A stretch of 64,000 nt of DNA from Asterias amurensis (GCF_032118995.1 NC_092655.1:12162406-12226405), one strand, 5' to 3'. Positions 10,478 through 22,260 are shown, counted from the first letter of the stretch. The notes: generated from the sequence alone by a model not told the origin. Numbers and translations: made by a program.

Positions 10478-13400
10478 CTGCGAAGTAAAAAATAAATATA
10501 TATATATATATTTTAATAGTTATAAATTGTTTTCTTAATTACTGGATAATAAGGGGCCATGATACATCAAAACCCTTAGTGCCTTCATGCCTACTTGTGT
10601 ATTACCCTGAGTATTACTCAACAGTTTATTTTCAGTAAAAGCTTTGAAAAAAAGGCATGAGAAATAAGATGATGTTTCAGTGGCGAGGGCAAGCTAGTCG
10701 TTTACCCGCTGGATTTGTTTACATCATAGACTAGTCCGCTGTCTGTCGTGTTGTAACGATACTGTTTGACACACAAGGGCCCAACCGAGCAAATATTTGA
10801 GGGTCCACATCTTACATGATTTGCCTATACTTCCCTACGGTTTTCCTTTCAATACCTTAAAATTCCTTGTCTCCCCCCCCCCCCGAACAGTGATCAAGTT
10901 CGTGTTTCTTATAAAATCCATCTACTTTGAGTATTGCGGTTATTCGATTATAATATCAAATAATTGTCGTTGCACGAACCCCAGTTTTAAAGGTTAAGTA
11001 TACCTTTGGTTTTTAAAACCGCTCGATTGTTCTTTTTTCCCTTAGAGATGTAGACAATTAAACATCCGATTTTTTTTTTCTTCTGAGGTATCACCGAAAA
11101 TCTTGAGCAAGTATGTTTACGCTTCTCAAAATCAAGTTCGGGGAATGCGGTCTGTTATATTTTTGAGAAAACCACATTACTTTGAAGTGAAATGTTTGTA
11201 AAAATGCGTTCTACAATCAAATGCTGATGTATGCTTAAAGCAATTGACACTGAAATACTCAAAATAATTAGCATAAAACCTTATTTATATAGTAATGAGT
11301 ATAGGGAGAGGTTGATAGAATGAAACATTGTGAGAAGCGGCTCCCTCTGAAGTGATGTAGTTTTCGAAAAAGAAGTAATTTTCCACGAATTTGATTTCGA
11401 GACGTCAGATATAGAATTTGAAATCAAACATCTGAAAACACACAATTTCGTGTGACAAAGGTGTTTTTTTCTTTCATTATTATCTCGCAACTTCGACCAC
11501 CGATTGAGCTAAAATTTTCACAGGTTTGTTATTTTATGCACATGTTGAGATACACCGAGTCAGAAGACTGGTCCAGTGTCTTTAATCAAAGGTTTCAATC
11601 AAAATTGTCAATGAACTTTAGTGATAACCAAACGAATACCTTCCCGATTCAACATCATCATACTAACTTTCATCACTCTCGCATGGGTTAACTTTCAGTT
11701 CCTCAATCTCGACCTCACGCAGTTGTAAATGCTCCTCTGTGTCTGGTATGTCAACACTGACGTAAAGCGCCCTCAACGGTGGACCACAATAGACATCCAG
11801 TATGCCACCAAGATGGCTGGCTTGACCAGCAGTTATGGGTGACCCGCACTGAGCATTGGAATGTATGTCTGGACTCAGCCCTGCTCTTACAACTGCACCT
11901 GCCAATCTGTCGCCTATTGAACAAAAAATGTATGACATGATCCTGTTTAGTAACGGTCGTTTTTCAAAAACACTACTTAACTAAAATACATTTTCTTATA
12001 TAATAACAATAATGTTCAACAACTCTAGTGCGCCATGTCTGTCAATGATGACACTCCTGGCACAAACAAACCGAGAACCCTACTAATACACAACGACATA
12101 ACACAACATAAAGTTTGAAGGCTATCGTTTTACGAAATAGATATGTTTTGAGATGCAGTTGAAGTTTCTGAGTTTCTGAGTTCAAGTCGGACGCTGTTCA
12201 AAAGAGATGACCCGGCATGTGAAAAACAGTGATCACGCCATGAGTGCAAGCAGCGTGGAACGTTCAGGAGCAGCGTGGAACGTTCAGGAGCAGCGTGGAA
12301 CGTTCAGGAGCAGGGTGGTTGAGGATCGAAGCTGTCTGGGAGGTTTGTACACATGAATTAAGTCATTGATGTAATCGGGTGATGCGCCATCCATGGAGTG
12401 GAAGATGAGGAGGAGAACCTTAAAGATTGTTGTTGTTTTTACAACATTTGCAGGAAAAGGAAAAGGCAATTGGGTACGTAGCTTTTTGGATGCTAAGTAG
12501 CAGCAGATGCTCTCGGCAATGTCCACAGAGCTACGTTATCAGTGAAAATTCACCTGTAAGTCTGCTGCCACCTAGCGTTCCGCAAGCAACCATTTTGTTA
12601 GCCTGAATATCTGACGTCACACTTCGAAGGCTCGTGAATAGTCCAGAGATTTGCCTTCAGCCTAAGTCGCGATTCTGACGGTCACATGGTACGGAAGTGC
12701 CGCTATCCTCTCGCAATCCGTACGTAAGCGTACGTAAAACATGCACCGTACATGTACCATTAATGTGTATTGTAATAAATTTGCGTTGGATCCATTGATC
12801 TGGTTCGGTACGACCAGTATCTGTCTTTAAGATAACGACTGGGGACCAGTTTACCATTTTTGCAATTCAGTTTTTTAACTGCGAGTCATGTTTTAATAAA
12901 CCATTTTTGAATTGAATTTGAATTGAACAATACTTACTGCAACAATCAATGCGGTTATAAAGGGTGACTTTACTGATGCAGTGCTCCCGTGATAGCGTCA
13001 CTTTCCACCAAGGATTAGAATCATAGCCTGCATGTGGGGACAAACAAAACATTATCTAAAACCATTATTGGTTACTCAATTATATGAAGTTATTTATGTG
13101 ATAAAAAAAGGGTTGGGAAAATACCCAAATATTGATCCGATATTATGAACGAATCGCATTCTGGCAGACTATGGTATTGATGATGATGTTCTTTGTTTGT
13201 CTGTTAGTTTGTTTAGATAACCTTTTCAAAAATCAAAGCTCCCACAAGGGAATATTAAGACCAAGCTGGTAAAAAAAATACATCCAGCTGGCATGCTACA
13301 GCCATTCTCTCTCATACAAAGACTCGTTTAACTATAGATTGTAAACTGCACAAAATAAAAAAATTGTGATTCGTTAGCTAGACGACAATAACTATTCTAG

Positions 13401-16400
13401 CCAATCAGCAGGTATCTTGACCGGATTCGAACCTACAACCTTGTGGTTGAAAGTCTCGCAGTCTAACCTCTTGAACATAGTGACGTAAAAAATGGATAAA
13501 GATCGAAGGTGGCAATTCGCAAACAGGGGAAGTCATGGCTGTGTACTGGAGAGCAAAGCATTTGCTCAGAACTATGTTAGGTCATTAATGGTAATGTTTT
13601 ACGTAATGATCAAAGAGTCCTAAAACTTACGGGAGAACGTAATAATAGCATAAATGAAATGCATGGGAAGAAATTTTGCTTTCTTTTGGACAAACATTAT
13701 ACGTACAGGAAAATTCTTGAAAAATATCCCATTTACCAGGACTTCCAATATAATATGCAAAGCAGTTTGGCAAAATCCTTACAAATTGCACAAATTGCAC
13801 TAAAGGACCTTAGAGTTCTGAGCAGAGGAACGTATGTTATTTATTTTCCAGAGGTGTGGACAAGAAGTATAAATGTTACAGCAGAATGGTGAGTTAATAG
13901 AGAGTGCGTCAAGGCAGTGTTTGCCCAGGGAAGTCATTATTACTTCACAAATACGTCATTCGTAGAAGTCCAAATTAAAAGTTTACGACTAGATAGAGTA
14001 AATCAAATTGGTATATTTGAGTACATCTTTTGAAAATAGAGCTTATGATTGCTCTTGATTTTTCAGAACAACGATTGTCTCAGTGAGAAACTAAACGTGC
14101 AATGGCAAAATGACATCTTGAAAACGACATTTTGTCAGAATGCACTCTTGGTGGCGCACTATATTTCCTATCACCCTTTGTATTTTTTAGCAAACAGTGA
14201 GGTATCGGCTTACCTGTGAAAGCAAATCCTTGTTTGTGTAACGTTAAAATGTAGCCATCCCCGGCCACTCTTGCGGGATGCATTTTGTCGAAGGTAGAGC
14301 TTTGTTCTTTCGTTTCTTGTAGAATGGAGACCCTTCCTGTCAATACAAAAAGGTTGTACTTTTAAAGGCAGTGGACACTATTGGTAATTAATCAAAACAA
14401 TTATTAGCATAAAACCTCACTTGGTAACGAGTAGTGGGGAGAGGTTGGTTGTATAAAACATTGTGAGAAACGGCTCTCTCTCTGAAGTGACGTAGTTTTC
14501 GAGAAAGAAGTAATTTTCCACAAATTTGATTTCGAGACCTCAGGTTTAGAATTTGAAGTCTCGAAATCAAGCATCTGAATGCACACAACTTAATGTGACA
14601 ACTAAAGGTGTTTTTTCGTTCATATTTATCTCGCAACTCCGACGACCAATCGAGCTCAAATTTTACTAGGCTTATCATGTTAAGCATATGTTGAGATATA
14701 CCAAGTGAGAAGACTGGTCTTTGCCAGTTACTAATAGTGCCCAGTGTCTTTAAATCTAAATCAAGTTTTTGATAAATATAAGATAGACCTCCAACATAGA
14801 GCTATAGAAAGCTGAGTTGTAGAGCTCCTTATCCGGATGTCACAGGTTAAAACCTCGCTCCTTCAAACTTGTCTTGGTAGTTGTGATAGTGTCAAAACAG
14901 TTTTGTTTTGTAACCCGTTTTTTTAATGTGATTATCTTGATACTCTCTGTCGGCTACTCAGATCGTTCTGACAATTCTTTTGTTTCATGCTTTGTCAATA
15001 TGATCTGGGGTTTTCCATGAGTGTTAGGCCGATCATATTCCTTAATTACGTGTTTCTGATACCAATAGTTGAAAATACTATGTATTTTTACCTTTTCCAT
15101 TTGTGGAGGTTTCGTATAAATAAATAAAAACAAATAAATAAATAAATAAATATTTTGTGATTTACTTTGTGGTCGATGACATCGTTGGAGAGGATACTCC
15201 TCCACCATGACCTCCATGAGCTGAAGGTGTTGTTTGAGCGGTAGAACCACGCTGACCTTTGTCGCCAACAATGGAGGGTCACAGTAGACATCAATAACGC
15301 CTCCTCGTTCCTGGGCCACGTGTTCCGCCACTTGAATCCCGCATCTCTCATTTCGGTTGGGGATATTGCTGACACCAGCTCTAACCGTCGCCATCTTCAA
15401 ACGGTCACCTAGGGCAAGATGGAAATTGCTTGCTATAAACCCATTGCAAAACGCGCAGCGCACTTGTACGCGCCTCTGCTGTTTGCTTGTGTCCAAAACG
15501 CGCACAAAAGGATTGTAACGTGTTTACACACCTCAGATGGGAGGTTCAACGGAAATTTTGTTGCAAAAGTCTTACGTTTTAGGCATACGTGAAGTTGCCA
15601 CTTTTCATGTCAGCATGCAATAAGCCCAAAGTGGTGACGTCACCTAGAAACAACACAATTTTTTGACGTTCACGTTCATGTTTTTGCTCGCGCAGCGTGC
15701 AGCTAAACCTCACTATGAGTGTCCACCCACCAGTTCTGCCTTTTTTGGGAGTCCATTTCTTTTGTGCACGTTTTTACAAACAAAATGGCAGGCATGAGTT
15801 GCACGTGAATGTGCGCTGCACGGTGTGTATAGGGTCTATTGTTCTTTTATTTACAATATTTACATTTTGACTGGTTGTGTGCAGGGGTGGGTTTCGTTAA
15901 GACTAGTCTTATCTCGAGTTAGGACCAGTTACTCGTCCTTACTTAGGACTATCCATGCAATTTGTATATCTCCTAGGACTAGTCCTAAGTTAGGACTAGT
16001 CCTAACTCTTTGTGAAACCGACCCCAGTTCTCTGGAGAGTAAAGTCAATCACGTGAAAAACAACAATTTACATCACATCAAATTTAAAACATTCATGCAT
16101 TAGGAGCAGATAAGCAAATGGTCCACATCTTGGAACCTTTTTCCATTTATGGAAATCACGTGAGACATTAATTAGGCCAAGCCTAATCAAGCAAAAAAAA
16201 AAGCCAAAGTCTATCATTATTATACCAAGATTTTGGGAAGCATATTGTTACCGAAAAGGGCTTACCATGGCATCAGACTTTATACAAAGTAATTCCATCG
16301 ATCGTAAATAATGAGTTACCTGGTTTGTCTGCTGCCACCTAGCGTTCAAAACTTATCCACTTCAATCCATACTCACTGCAACAATCTGCCCGATTGTAAA

Positions 16401-19400
16401 GAGTGACTTTTCCAATGCAGTGTTCCCCTTGAAGATAAACTGACCAGGCCGGGTTTCCTTCCAGATCTTTAACGAAACGTCAATATTAAAACGCCATAAA
16501 TAGTAAGTTTAAATAACACAACAAATTATATACCCCCTTGTTTTTAAACTTCATGCGGCCACTATCTGCCATTGTCTGCCATGAGACAACGTTCATAATC
16601 ATGCAAGTAAAGGGTACGTTTCGTTTGTACAAACACTGCCAACGTTTGTCAACATCAATCAAGTTAAATAAAGTTGTGTGCCGCCAAAGGTGGCAAATGG
16701 AACATCAACCATGGGCGACGGCATGTCAAGGGTGTTGGTTTGTGATTTTAAAACGGCGAACGGTTGCGCTAGTGGTTAATAGTGTGCGAGAGTGTCACTT
16801 TAAATGCACCTTGCGCAATATACCAACACGGGCAACTTCGTTTCCAGCTAGGTGTGATCGATCTCGCTGCCACTCCAAAAATGGCAATATCAATGTATAT
16901 GGTGACGTTAGAAAAATTGGGTCAATGTTTTCTCGATTTTAAACCTTTGGTGGCTGGTGCTTTGCGCAAGGTTGGCCAAGGGTATATTGATCTACCGTTA
17001 AATAAGTTTAATTTTGCCTTTGAATAATTGTTCTTTGCTTGTTCGCATTTATGGTTTTGCAATGTCAGACACGGTACACAAATTGACCATGACTGCGTGA
17101 GGGCGCTTTCATCGGGGAACGTCTTGCATCACAATTACAGTTTATCAAACATTAACTACAATACGAACACATTATTAACACAAAATTAATGGAAACGTAT
17201 GTTTACTTGTTTTTCGCCATGTGAAATTGATCCACTTCGCTCTCAGGCGGTTCAAAATACGGCATTTAACGAAAGTATCGATATCGATACCTCTCATCAC
17301 TAACCACTGGGAGGCATGTACTGAGAAAGAACGCTGATTGGCCCAGGAAAATGGTTATGCATTAGATGTCAAGTGCGTGTGGCGTAGTTTTAAGTTTTTT
17401 TTTATAAATATAGATTATAATACTTTTCTATATCTATCATTTTTTTATGTTGATCAAGCCCGCGTTTTTTATGACACGAACCCGTTTTTTAAAAACAAAA
17501 ACAAAAACAAAAACACTCTTCAAGACGAAAGACATGCATGCGCGCGTAGAAAAGATTGAATAATGAATATGTACGCTCATTTATGGCTAATTTAAATGTG
17601 CGAGCATATAGCACATTTAAATTTGCCAATTCCAGGGGTTGTGATCGAGCGAGGCATGCTGGGAAAAAATGGCGCGGTGATATCGATCACTTCTGTGAAC
17701 GAGGTTGTGTCTTACCTGTTATCGCGATACCATTCTCTGTGTCGCCATCAGCTGCATTTTGGGAACTGTAATCTATATCGCCTTCCTCGAATGTAGAGCT
17801 TTGCTTGGTCTTCAATCCAACAATGGACAACTCTATGATATCATTAACAAAATAATATTAAGTTAATATTAATAATGCCTCTACAGCAATGGGAGACTTT
17901 TGGGACGCTTGGTGGCAGCAGACTTACCAGATAAAATCCATTGTTCTCGGTAATGTGCGCATTATGTTAACTATACGTAAACTATAACAATGTTAACTAT
18001 ACGTAAAATGGACATTTACCTGGTAAGTCTGCTGCCACCTAGCGTTCCAAAGTCTCCTATTGAATATGTGTCACTTGTTATACAAACAAACAAACAAACA
18101 CCCCATTAAAAAAAAAAAAAAAATTAACAAACTTTGAAGCTGTTAAATTGAAGCTTTGTAATAAGTTCTCTTCCCGTGAGTAATAACAATATACTGGGCA
18201 AGATTGTCATCAGAATGCACAATTATTATGTTTCCCAATTTGTCTTTCGTGTAAACTGTGCAAATAAGGATTATCCCCACACGCAGGTTTTGTTGCATTT
18301 ATACGAGAACGAATTGTACGTACTTTGGAGTTTATACTTGTTGATGTCAGCATCCCCTGTGTCATCTGCCTAAATACATAACGAAACAAATGCAGTCAAA
18401 CATTACGTTAAGGTTCGTGTATGAAAAGGGTTGCACTGGACCACAACGGGTGCGAATGTGTGTATAATGTTCAAAAATGAGAGTAACACCTGAGGTTTGG
18501 GGACGTTTTAAAGACACTAGACACTGTCAAAGACCAGTCTTCTCACTTGGTGTATATCAACGCACGCGTAAAATAACAAACCTGTGAAAATTTCAGCTCA
18601 ATCGGTCATCGAAGTTGCAAGATATTAATGAAAAAACCCTTGTCGCACCATGGTTACACGAAGCTTTAAGATGCTTCATTTCGAGACCTCAAATTCTAAA
18701 TCTGAGGTCTCGAAATCAATTCGTCGAAAATTACTTTTTCCTCGAAAACTACAGAGGGAGCTGTTTTTTACAATGTTTTATACTGTCAACCTCTCCCCAC
18801 TACTCGTAATCAAGAAAGGTTTTATGATAATAATTATTTTGAGTAATTACCAGTAGTGTCCTCTGCCTTCAAACAGTCACTATGTTGTTTTAAGACAAGT
18901 CACTTATACAATGATTTTGTAGACATAGATAACCAAAGGCTCAAAAGTGATATCGACATTGTTAAAACCGACAGGGTCGTGGCCGTGCGATAAAGGCCCG
19001 AGCCGCACGAGCACGACCCTGCATGGTTTTAAACGCCAGTTTAAGAACGAGTCACTACTCTTTTATTCCCATTCATAACTGCCTTTTGGTTAAAAGGCGT
19101 AATAAAGTAAGCAACTCAGACGTCCTTGAGCTTTGTATGTGTGTTGCATTCGTGCGCGTAGTTAGTCTTGGTGCAAGACGTTTCTCGTTTTCCTTTCACA
19201 CACAGCGCGGCCAACTCACCATAGCGCCCGCATCGTCCGTAACGAGAAACGTCTTGCACCAGGACTAGCGCGTAGTATGCATCTAAACGTATTCAAAAAC
19301 AACCGCTTATAAACAGCTCCACCTAGTCTTTATCAACCGTTTAAACACCCACACGTGACGCGCTCTCCACCAGCGAAACTGTCTGAGGTATTTATGAATT

Positions 19401-19872
19401 GATGTTTAAACCTAGTCCCAGAGTACAGCATAGATGGGCTATATAGTTTTTACATGGAAATCAAACATCTAAAAGCTGTTATTACGCAGTAAAAATGCAT
19501 AAAGTTTTCGCTTAGAGTGCGTTTAATAATAATAAAAATCGCTGAAAAACAGTTATACATTCAGTTCAGAACAGTTCAGGTCAGTTCACAAGCAGTTGAC
19601 GACCCATTCTTGAGTCTTAGTTTCAAGGCAGGATGTTTCAAGGCAGGATGAGTGCATCTTATTGATGAAAACGTAAATTGTGTACTAGATATCAAGGGGC
19701 TACGATTCAATGTCAAAGAGGCACAGTGACAATTGCCCTCACCCCTGCCTCAATTAAGTATTACCTGAGACAGTTCAGTAGAAAACAAGCTACACTAGAA
19801 CTAGAGTTGTCATACCTTTAATCCCGTGATTGCCAAGAGGCTGAACAGTAACAAAAAGATGGCGACCTCCAT
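8503..19872 (-). CDS. Gene A: secreted triple-FTP (fucolectin-type) lectin with Pro/Glu/Lys repeat tail
   Basis: Predicted extracellular sugar-binding protein of 623 aa. Coding exons: 19816-19872, 18324-18369, 17716-17832, 16377-16466, 15166-15408, 14214-14336, 12938-13027, 11668-11913, 10349-10477, 9650-9739 and 8503-9143. All have GT-AG sites, and lengths sum to 1872 nt with no internal stop. Residues 1-19 are the signal peptide, 20-34 an acidic spacer, 35-184 FTP1, 185-337 FTP2, 338-490 FTP3 and 491-623 the repeat tail. Each domain has the NRxDCC core, with the adjacent cysteines typical of eel fucolectin. Intron 1 is phase 0 and all others phase 1. The histidine of the fucose motif is present only in FTP3 (His379); FTP1 has Ile and FTP2 has Phe there. 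The ligand is inferred from the family. Expression is unproven. Confidence 0.87.
8533..8900 (-). repeat. Coding minisatellite, about 54-bp unit, in the tail of gene A
   Basis: Tandem units with the core GGTTCTTTTATGACTTT (plus strand) encode about six Pro/Glu/Lys-rich repeats. One unit is interrupted by an extra LAGPKKVIKE segment. Genes B and C retain roughly one unit at the same place, so the array expanded in A or collapsed in the others. Confidence 0.85.
9240..9480 (+). mobile_element. tRNA-like SINE copy
   Basis: Contains TAGTTGGTAAGACACTGC (A-box-like) and GTGGGTTTCAATCCCACC (B-box), preceded by GGTACCCGCTGCC. The same unit is better preserved at 37500-37735, and inverted copies lie at 43556-43806. 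It sits in intron 10 of gene A. Confidence 0.6.
9550..9602. repeat. Perfect 53-bp hairpin
   Basis: GTTCGCATTGGACTTAGAAT and its inverse ATTCTAAGTCCAATGCGAAC flank a GGGTAAGTTACCG loop. It lies in intron 10 of gene A. Confidence 0.8.
9798..9935 (+). repeat. Dispersed repeat with CATACTGATCGAAAC motif
   Basis: Shares ACATACTGATCGAAAC, GAGTTGAAACCAACGG and CCAACTCA...TCATTACA with the inverse of 21990-22100. A short piece also lies near 1955. It resembles a retroelement end, but the family is not proved. Confidence 0.5.
11235..11585. mobile_element. TTAA-type MITE, copy 4
   Basis: Both ends are present (TTAAAGCAATTGACACTGAA / GGTCCAGTGTCTTTAA). Located in intron 8 of gene A. Confidence 0.8.
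11668..14336 (-). CDS. Gene A FTP domain 2 (exons 6-8)
   Basis: Exons 14214-14336, 12938-13027 and 11668-11913, all phase 1 on both sides. The domain opens RRVSILQETKEQSSTFDKMH, continues GYDSNPWWKVTLSREHCISK, then NRIDCCSDRLAGAVVRAG, and closes LQLREVEIEELKVNPCESDE. The R-x-D-x4-R half of the fucose motif is intact. The histidine position reads AFTG, so His is replaced by Phe and canonical fucose binding is doubtful here. Confidence 0.87.
12250..12309. repeat. Three perfect 20-bp tandem repeats
   Basis: GCAGCGTGGAACGTTCAGGA occurs three times head to tail with no mismatch. It is in intron 7 of gene A, immediately beside a LINE fragment. Confidence 0.85.
12310..12445 (-). mobile_element. LINE reverse-transcriptase C-terminal fragment
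   Basis: The minus strand encodes IFKVLLLIFHSMDGASPDYI, then NDLIHVYKPPRQLRSS. This matches the region after the RT domain of CR1/L2-like LINEs and parallels LIQLYKPNRYLRSS in the copy at 46283-46790. Short and decayed. Confidence 0.65.
12541..12580. repeat. Solo end of GGTGGCAGCAG-family MITE
   Basis: CACCTGTAAGTCTGCTGCCA followed by CCTAGCGTTCC equals the right arm of the family. No left arm is found nearby. A similar solo arm lies at 16316-16350. Confidence 0.65.
13032..14200. other. Intron 6 of gene A, no further gene recognised
   Basis: Positions 13415-13480 carry a minus-strand GGTTCGAATCC box in a tRNA-like context, probably a SINE relic. The 77-codon frame 13659-13892 (LLDKHYTYRKILEKYPIYQD) has no recognised family and lies within the intron, so it is probably chance or LINE debris. 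Confidence 0.45.
14362..14753. mobile_element. TTAA-type MITE, copy 5
   Basis: Full-length copy with TTTAAAGGCAGTGGACACTA and GCCCAGTGTCTTTAA ends. It lies only about 25 bp from exon 6 of gene A, on the acceptor side, and so may supply part of the polypyrimidine or branch region. Confidence 0.85.
15166..17832 (-). CDS. Gene A FTP domain 1 (exons 3-5)
   Basis: Exons 17716-17832, 16377-16466 and 15166-15408. The protein reads KLSIVGLKTKQSSTFEEGD, then DLEGNPAWSVYLQGEHCIGK, NRADCCSDRLKMATVRAGVS, GGVIDVYCDPPLLATKVSVV and HLQLMEVMVEEYPLQRC. The R-A-D-C-C-S-D-R part of the fucose motif is kept. The histidine site reads IAITD, with Ile in place of His. Confidence 0.87.
15884..16026. mobile_element. 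Hairpin MITE (GACTAGTCCTAA family), copy 1
   Basis: GGGGTGGGTTTCGTTAAGAC on the left mirrors CTTTGTGAAACCGACCCC on the right. The middle is built from repeated AGGACTAGTCCTAA palindromes. Other copies lie at 31813-31955 and 57960-58064. Confidence 0.8.
17887..18062. mobile_element. Hairpin MITE (GGTGGCAGCAG family), copy 3
   Basis: CAATGGGAGACTTTTGGGAC / GTTCCAAAGTCTCCTATTG ends with long inverted arms. Very similar to 45477-45625, including the GGTAATGTGCGC centre. In intron 2 of gene A. Confidence 0.85.
18324..18369 (-). CDS. Gene A exon 2, acidic spacer
   Basis: Acceptor ATTTAG, donor AAA|GTACGT; 46 nt encoding ADDTGDADINKYKLQ. It links the signal peptide to FTP1. The orthologous exons in B and C have the same position and the same unusual GTACGT donor, which supports this call despite the small size. 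Confidence 0.75.
18508..18872. mobile_element. TTAA-type MITE, copy 6
   Basis: Reverse orientation relative to copies 1-5. Starts TTTAAAGACACTAGACACTG and ends TAGTGTCCTCTGCCTTCAA. Confidence 0.85.
19165..19265. repeat. Hairpin repeat with GTGCAAGACGTTTCTCGTT arms
   Basis: The arms TCTTGGTGCAAGACGTTTCT and AGAAACGTCTTGCACCAGGA are inverse, separated by about 60 bp. In intron 1 of gene A. Confidence 0.75.
19816..19872 (-). CDS. Gene A exon 1, signal peptide
   Basis: Encodes MEVAIFLLLFSLLAITGLK and ends at a GTATGA donor in phase 0. Length, phase and the ACAATGG start context match the first exons of B and C. The hydrophobic core directs secretion; cleavage is expected near the exon end. Confidence 0.85.
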
Positions 19873-19953
19873 TGTACGTTAATCTCCTCTCATCCGTTCC
19901 TCTTTTCTCACAGATGCAGACACCAATTGATTACAAAATCTCTCTTCAAGTGC

Positions 19954-19966
19954 TTTTTATTATGGA
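19954..19966 (-). promoter_or_regulatory. TATA-like element of gene A
   Basis: CCATAATAAAAAGCA on the minus strand, about 85-95 nt upstream of the ATG. B and C have TTTATAATAAAAAGCA at the same distance and share the following CAATTGGTGTCTGCATC and the GAGAAGAGAGGAAC-like leader, so this is a conserved core promoter. The A version has a weaker TATA. Confidence 0.6.
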
Positions 19967-20029
19967 AAACGGTTATTTTGGGAATACCTAGAATATATTG
20001 ATTTGCCTATAAATCTTTTTAGGTAAATA

Positions 20030-20215
20030 TGCTATTAATCAATTATCGATAGGGAGCAGGTGTAATTGGGAAACAGTGATGACGTCACCGACTTATCTCC
20101 TATGGGTTCTGTGTTTTGATCATTATGCCTAAACACGGTTGAAGGGTTGTTTTGATTGCATTAACTGTTAGGTGACCACGCCCTCTTTCGTTCCCCCTCT
20201 GTAAACAAACAACAA
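20030..20215 (-). promoter_or_regulatory. Conserved upstream block of gene A with CRE palindrome
   Basis: Shares long blocks with 63310-63480 upstream of gene C, including TTTTGATCATTATGCCTAAA and CACGGTTGA. A perfect cAMP-response-type palindrome TGACGTCA lies at 20080-20087; the gene C copy reads TGACGCCA. A regulatory role is inferred from conservation among paralogues. Confidence 0.45.
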
Positions 20216-20253
20216 TTTCCTTTTTACGTTTTGAATTATTTATCTTGATAGGT

Positions 20254-20992
20254 TTAAAGGCAGTGGACACTATTGGTAATTACTCAAAATAATTATCGTC
20301 ATAAAACCTTTCTTGATTACGAGTAATGGGGGTTTTATAGGATACAATCATGTGAGAAACTGCTCCCTCTGAATTAATGTAGTTAGACGAGAAAGTAATT
20401 TTCCACGAATTTGATTTCGAGTCATCAGATTTATGATTTGAGGTCTCGAATTCAAGCATCTGAAAGCACACAACTTCGTGTGACAAGGGTGTTTTTCCTT
20501 CCATTATTATCTCGCAACTTGGACGACCAATTAAACTCAAATTTTTACAGGTTTGTTATTTTATGCGCATGTTGGTCTTTGGTATTACTCAAAGTAATTA
20601 TTAGCATAAAACTTTACTTGGTAACGAGTAATGGGGAGAAATTGATATTATAAAACATTGTGAGAAACAGCACCCTCCGAAGTGACGTAGTTTTCGAAAA
20701 AGAAGTAATTTTCCACGAATTTGAGTTCGAGACCTCGAGTTTATAACTTAAAACACCCTCGTCACACGAAGTTGTGTGCGTTTAATTGATTGATTTCGAG
20801 ACCTCAAGTTCTAAATCTGAGGTCAAGAAATCAAATTTGTGGAAAATTACTTCTTTCTCGAAAACTATGGCACTTCAGAGGGAGCCGTTTCTCACAATGT
20901 TTTATACCATCAACCTCTTCCCATAATACACATCACCAATAAAGGTTTTATGGCAATAATTATTTTGAGTAATTACCAATAGTGTCCACTGC
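20254..20992. mobile_element. TTAA-type MITE cluster (copies 7a and 7b, composite)
   Basis: A forward copy running from TTAAAGGCAGTGGACACTAT to GCATGTTGGTCTTT is fused to a second forward 5' half from 20582. That half joins a reverse-orientation half near 20740, ending AATAGTGTCCACTGC. The order suggests nested insertion or template switching. Confidence 0.75.
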
Positions 20993-21227
20993 AAAAACTA
21001 ATGCCTACTTGGTTATAAGCAACACAGCATATTATTTACAATAATTTTAAGTAGTGCGGTAACGGACAAAATCTATCAGTTCCCCAAAACTTGAACCTGA
21101 GAAGCGTTACTACTGACAGCAATGTCTTCCAGATTGTGTGTTCCTAAGAGGGGTTTTACTCCCTTCGTGGACATAAGTCGCTCCGGATTTTCAGTCCTAC
21201 AAACAAACAAACAAACAGACAGCCAGG

Positions 21228-21634
21228 GAAGTGTCTCGGCCGAGCGGTTAAGAGCACTGATTGTAAACTCTGGTGTTTCTGATCAGCAGAGTGTGGGTTC
21301 AAATCCCCAGCCGTGACACGTGTGCCCTTAAGCAAGACACTTAACCATTGCTTCGTCCTTCGGGTGGGACGTAAAGCTGTTGGTCCCATGTCTTGTGAAA
21401 CGCATGTAAAAGAACCCATTGCACTTATCGAAATAAGAAGGGGTTCGCCCCGGTGTTTCTGGCTGTGGCTGCTGTATGCGCCGTAGCACTTTGTAACCCC
21501 TTATAAGGTGCTACACATTGGGTCTCAGAATTCATCTCTGCAATAACCTATCTTTCTGAAAGGTTGTATAATACTCAGCGCCTTGAGTACCTTGTTCGGT
21601 AGATATGTGCGCTATATAAGACCTCAATATAAAC
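21228..21634 (+). mobile_element. tRNA-derived SINE, full length
   Basis: The tRNA-like head has an A box (TCGGCCGAGCGGTTAAGAGC) and a B box (GGGTTCAAATCCCCAGCC), resembling a serine or leucine tRNA. The body contains CCTTCGGGTGGGACGTAAAG and the tail GCGCTATATAAGACCTCAAT. RNA polymerase III transcription is expected of the family. Confidence 0.8.
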
Positions 21635-21989
21635 ATTGTACCGCCCTCTGCTGCTCGCGTGACAATGTCCTCTTTTAGTGGGCTGTTCTAGTTTTAAGAA
21701 ATATAATCGACATATTTTGCATAAACAATACTGTTTGATACGTCAATAACTAATTAATCGATCAATACTGTTCAAATATCGCACGTGATTCCTTGAAACC
21801 TCCGTTTCCCACGATTACTTACGTGCGAAATAGACAAACCACCCATTTTAACGGACAACCAATCGAATTAGCCTTTCTGAGGAATGCAAAGACACTGCCC
21901 AAGTGCACTGTGTGTTTTGGCTAGGCCTATTTAATGTTCCCACCATTACTATATTTATACCATTATTAGTTATGATATGGAAAGGTTTA

Positions 21990-22260
21990 CGGTAACACCA
22001 TGTAATGACTATTTCTAATGAGTTGGGTGGTTTTGAAAGGAACCGTTGGTTTCAACTCGACGTTTCGATCAGTATGCTCTGATCGTCTTCTGGAGAATTT
22101 TTTGTTTCCTTCTTTGGTTTTTTGGAATGACCCTTTTTAGTAGCATTCGATTTTGCACGAAATAGAATAGCGTGGTTGTTGAATTGGCTGCTCATTTGCC
22201 GAAATTGACCGAAAACTGTAATAAATCCAGGCATTTCTTCTCGTTTCATATTCCTCGTGA
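21990..22260 (-). repeat. Dispersed repeat pair (CATACTGATCGAAAC and ATTCGATTT blocks)
   Basis: 21990-22100 is the inverse of 9798-9935. The adjacent 22125-22220 block (GAATGACCCTTTTTAGTAGC, TGCTCATTTGCCGAAATTG) recurs at 34100-34190. No coding capacity is evident. Confidence 0.5.

Noticed and set aside
14080-14343. Start codon upstream of MTGRVSILQETKEQ as a separate gene
   Set aside because: The ATG lies in the intron just before the CAG acceptor. The coding part is exon 6 of gene A.
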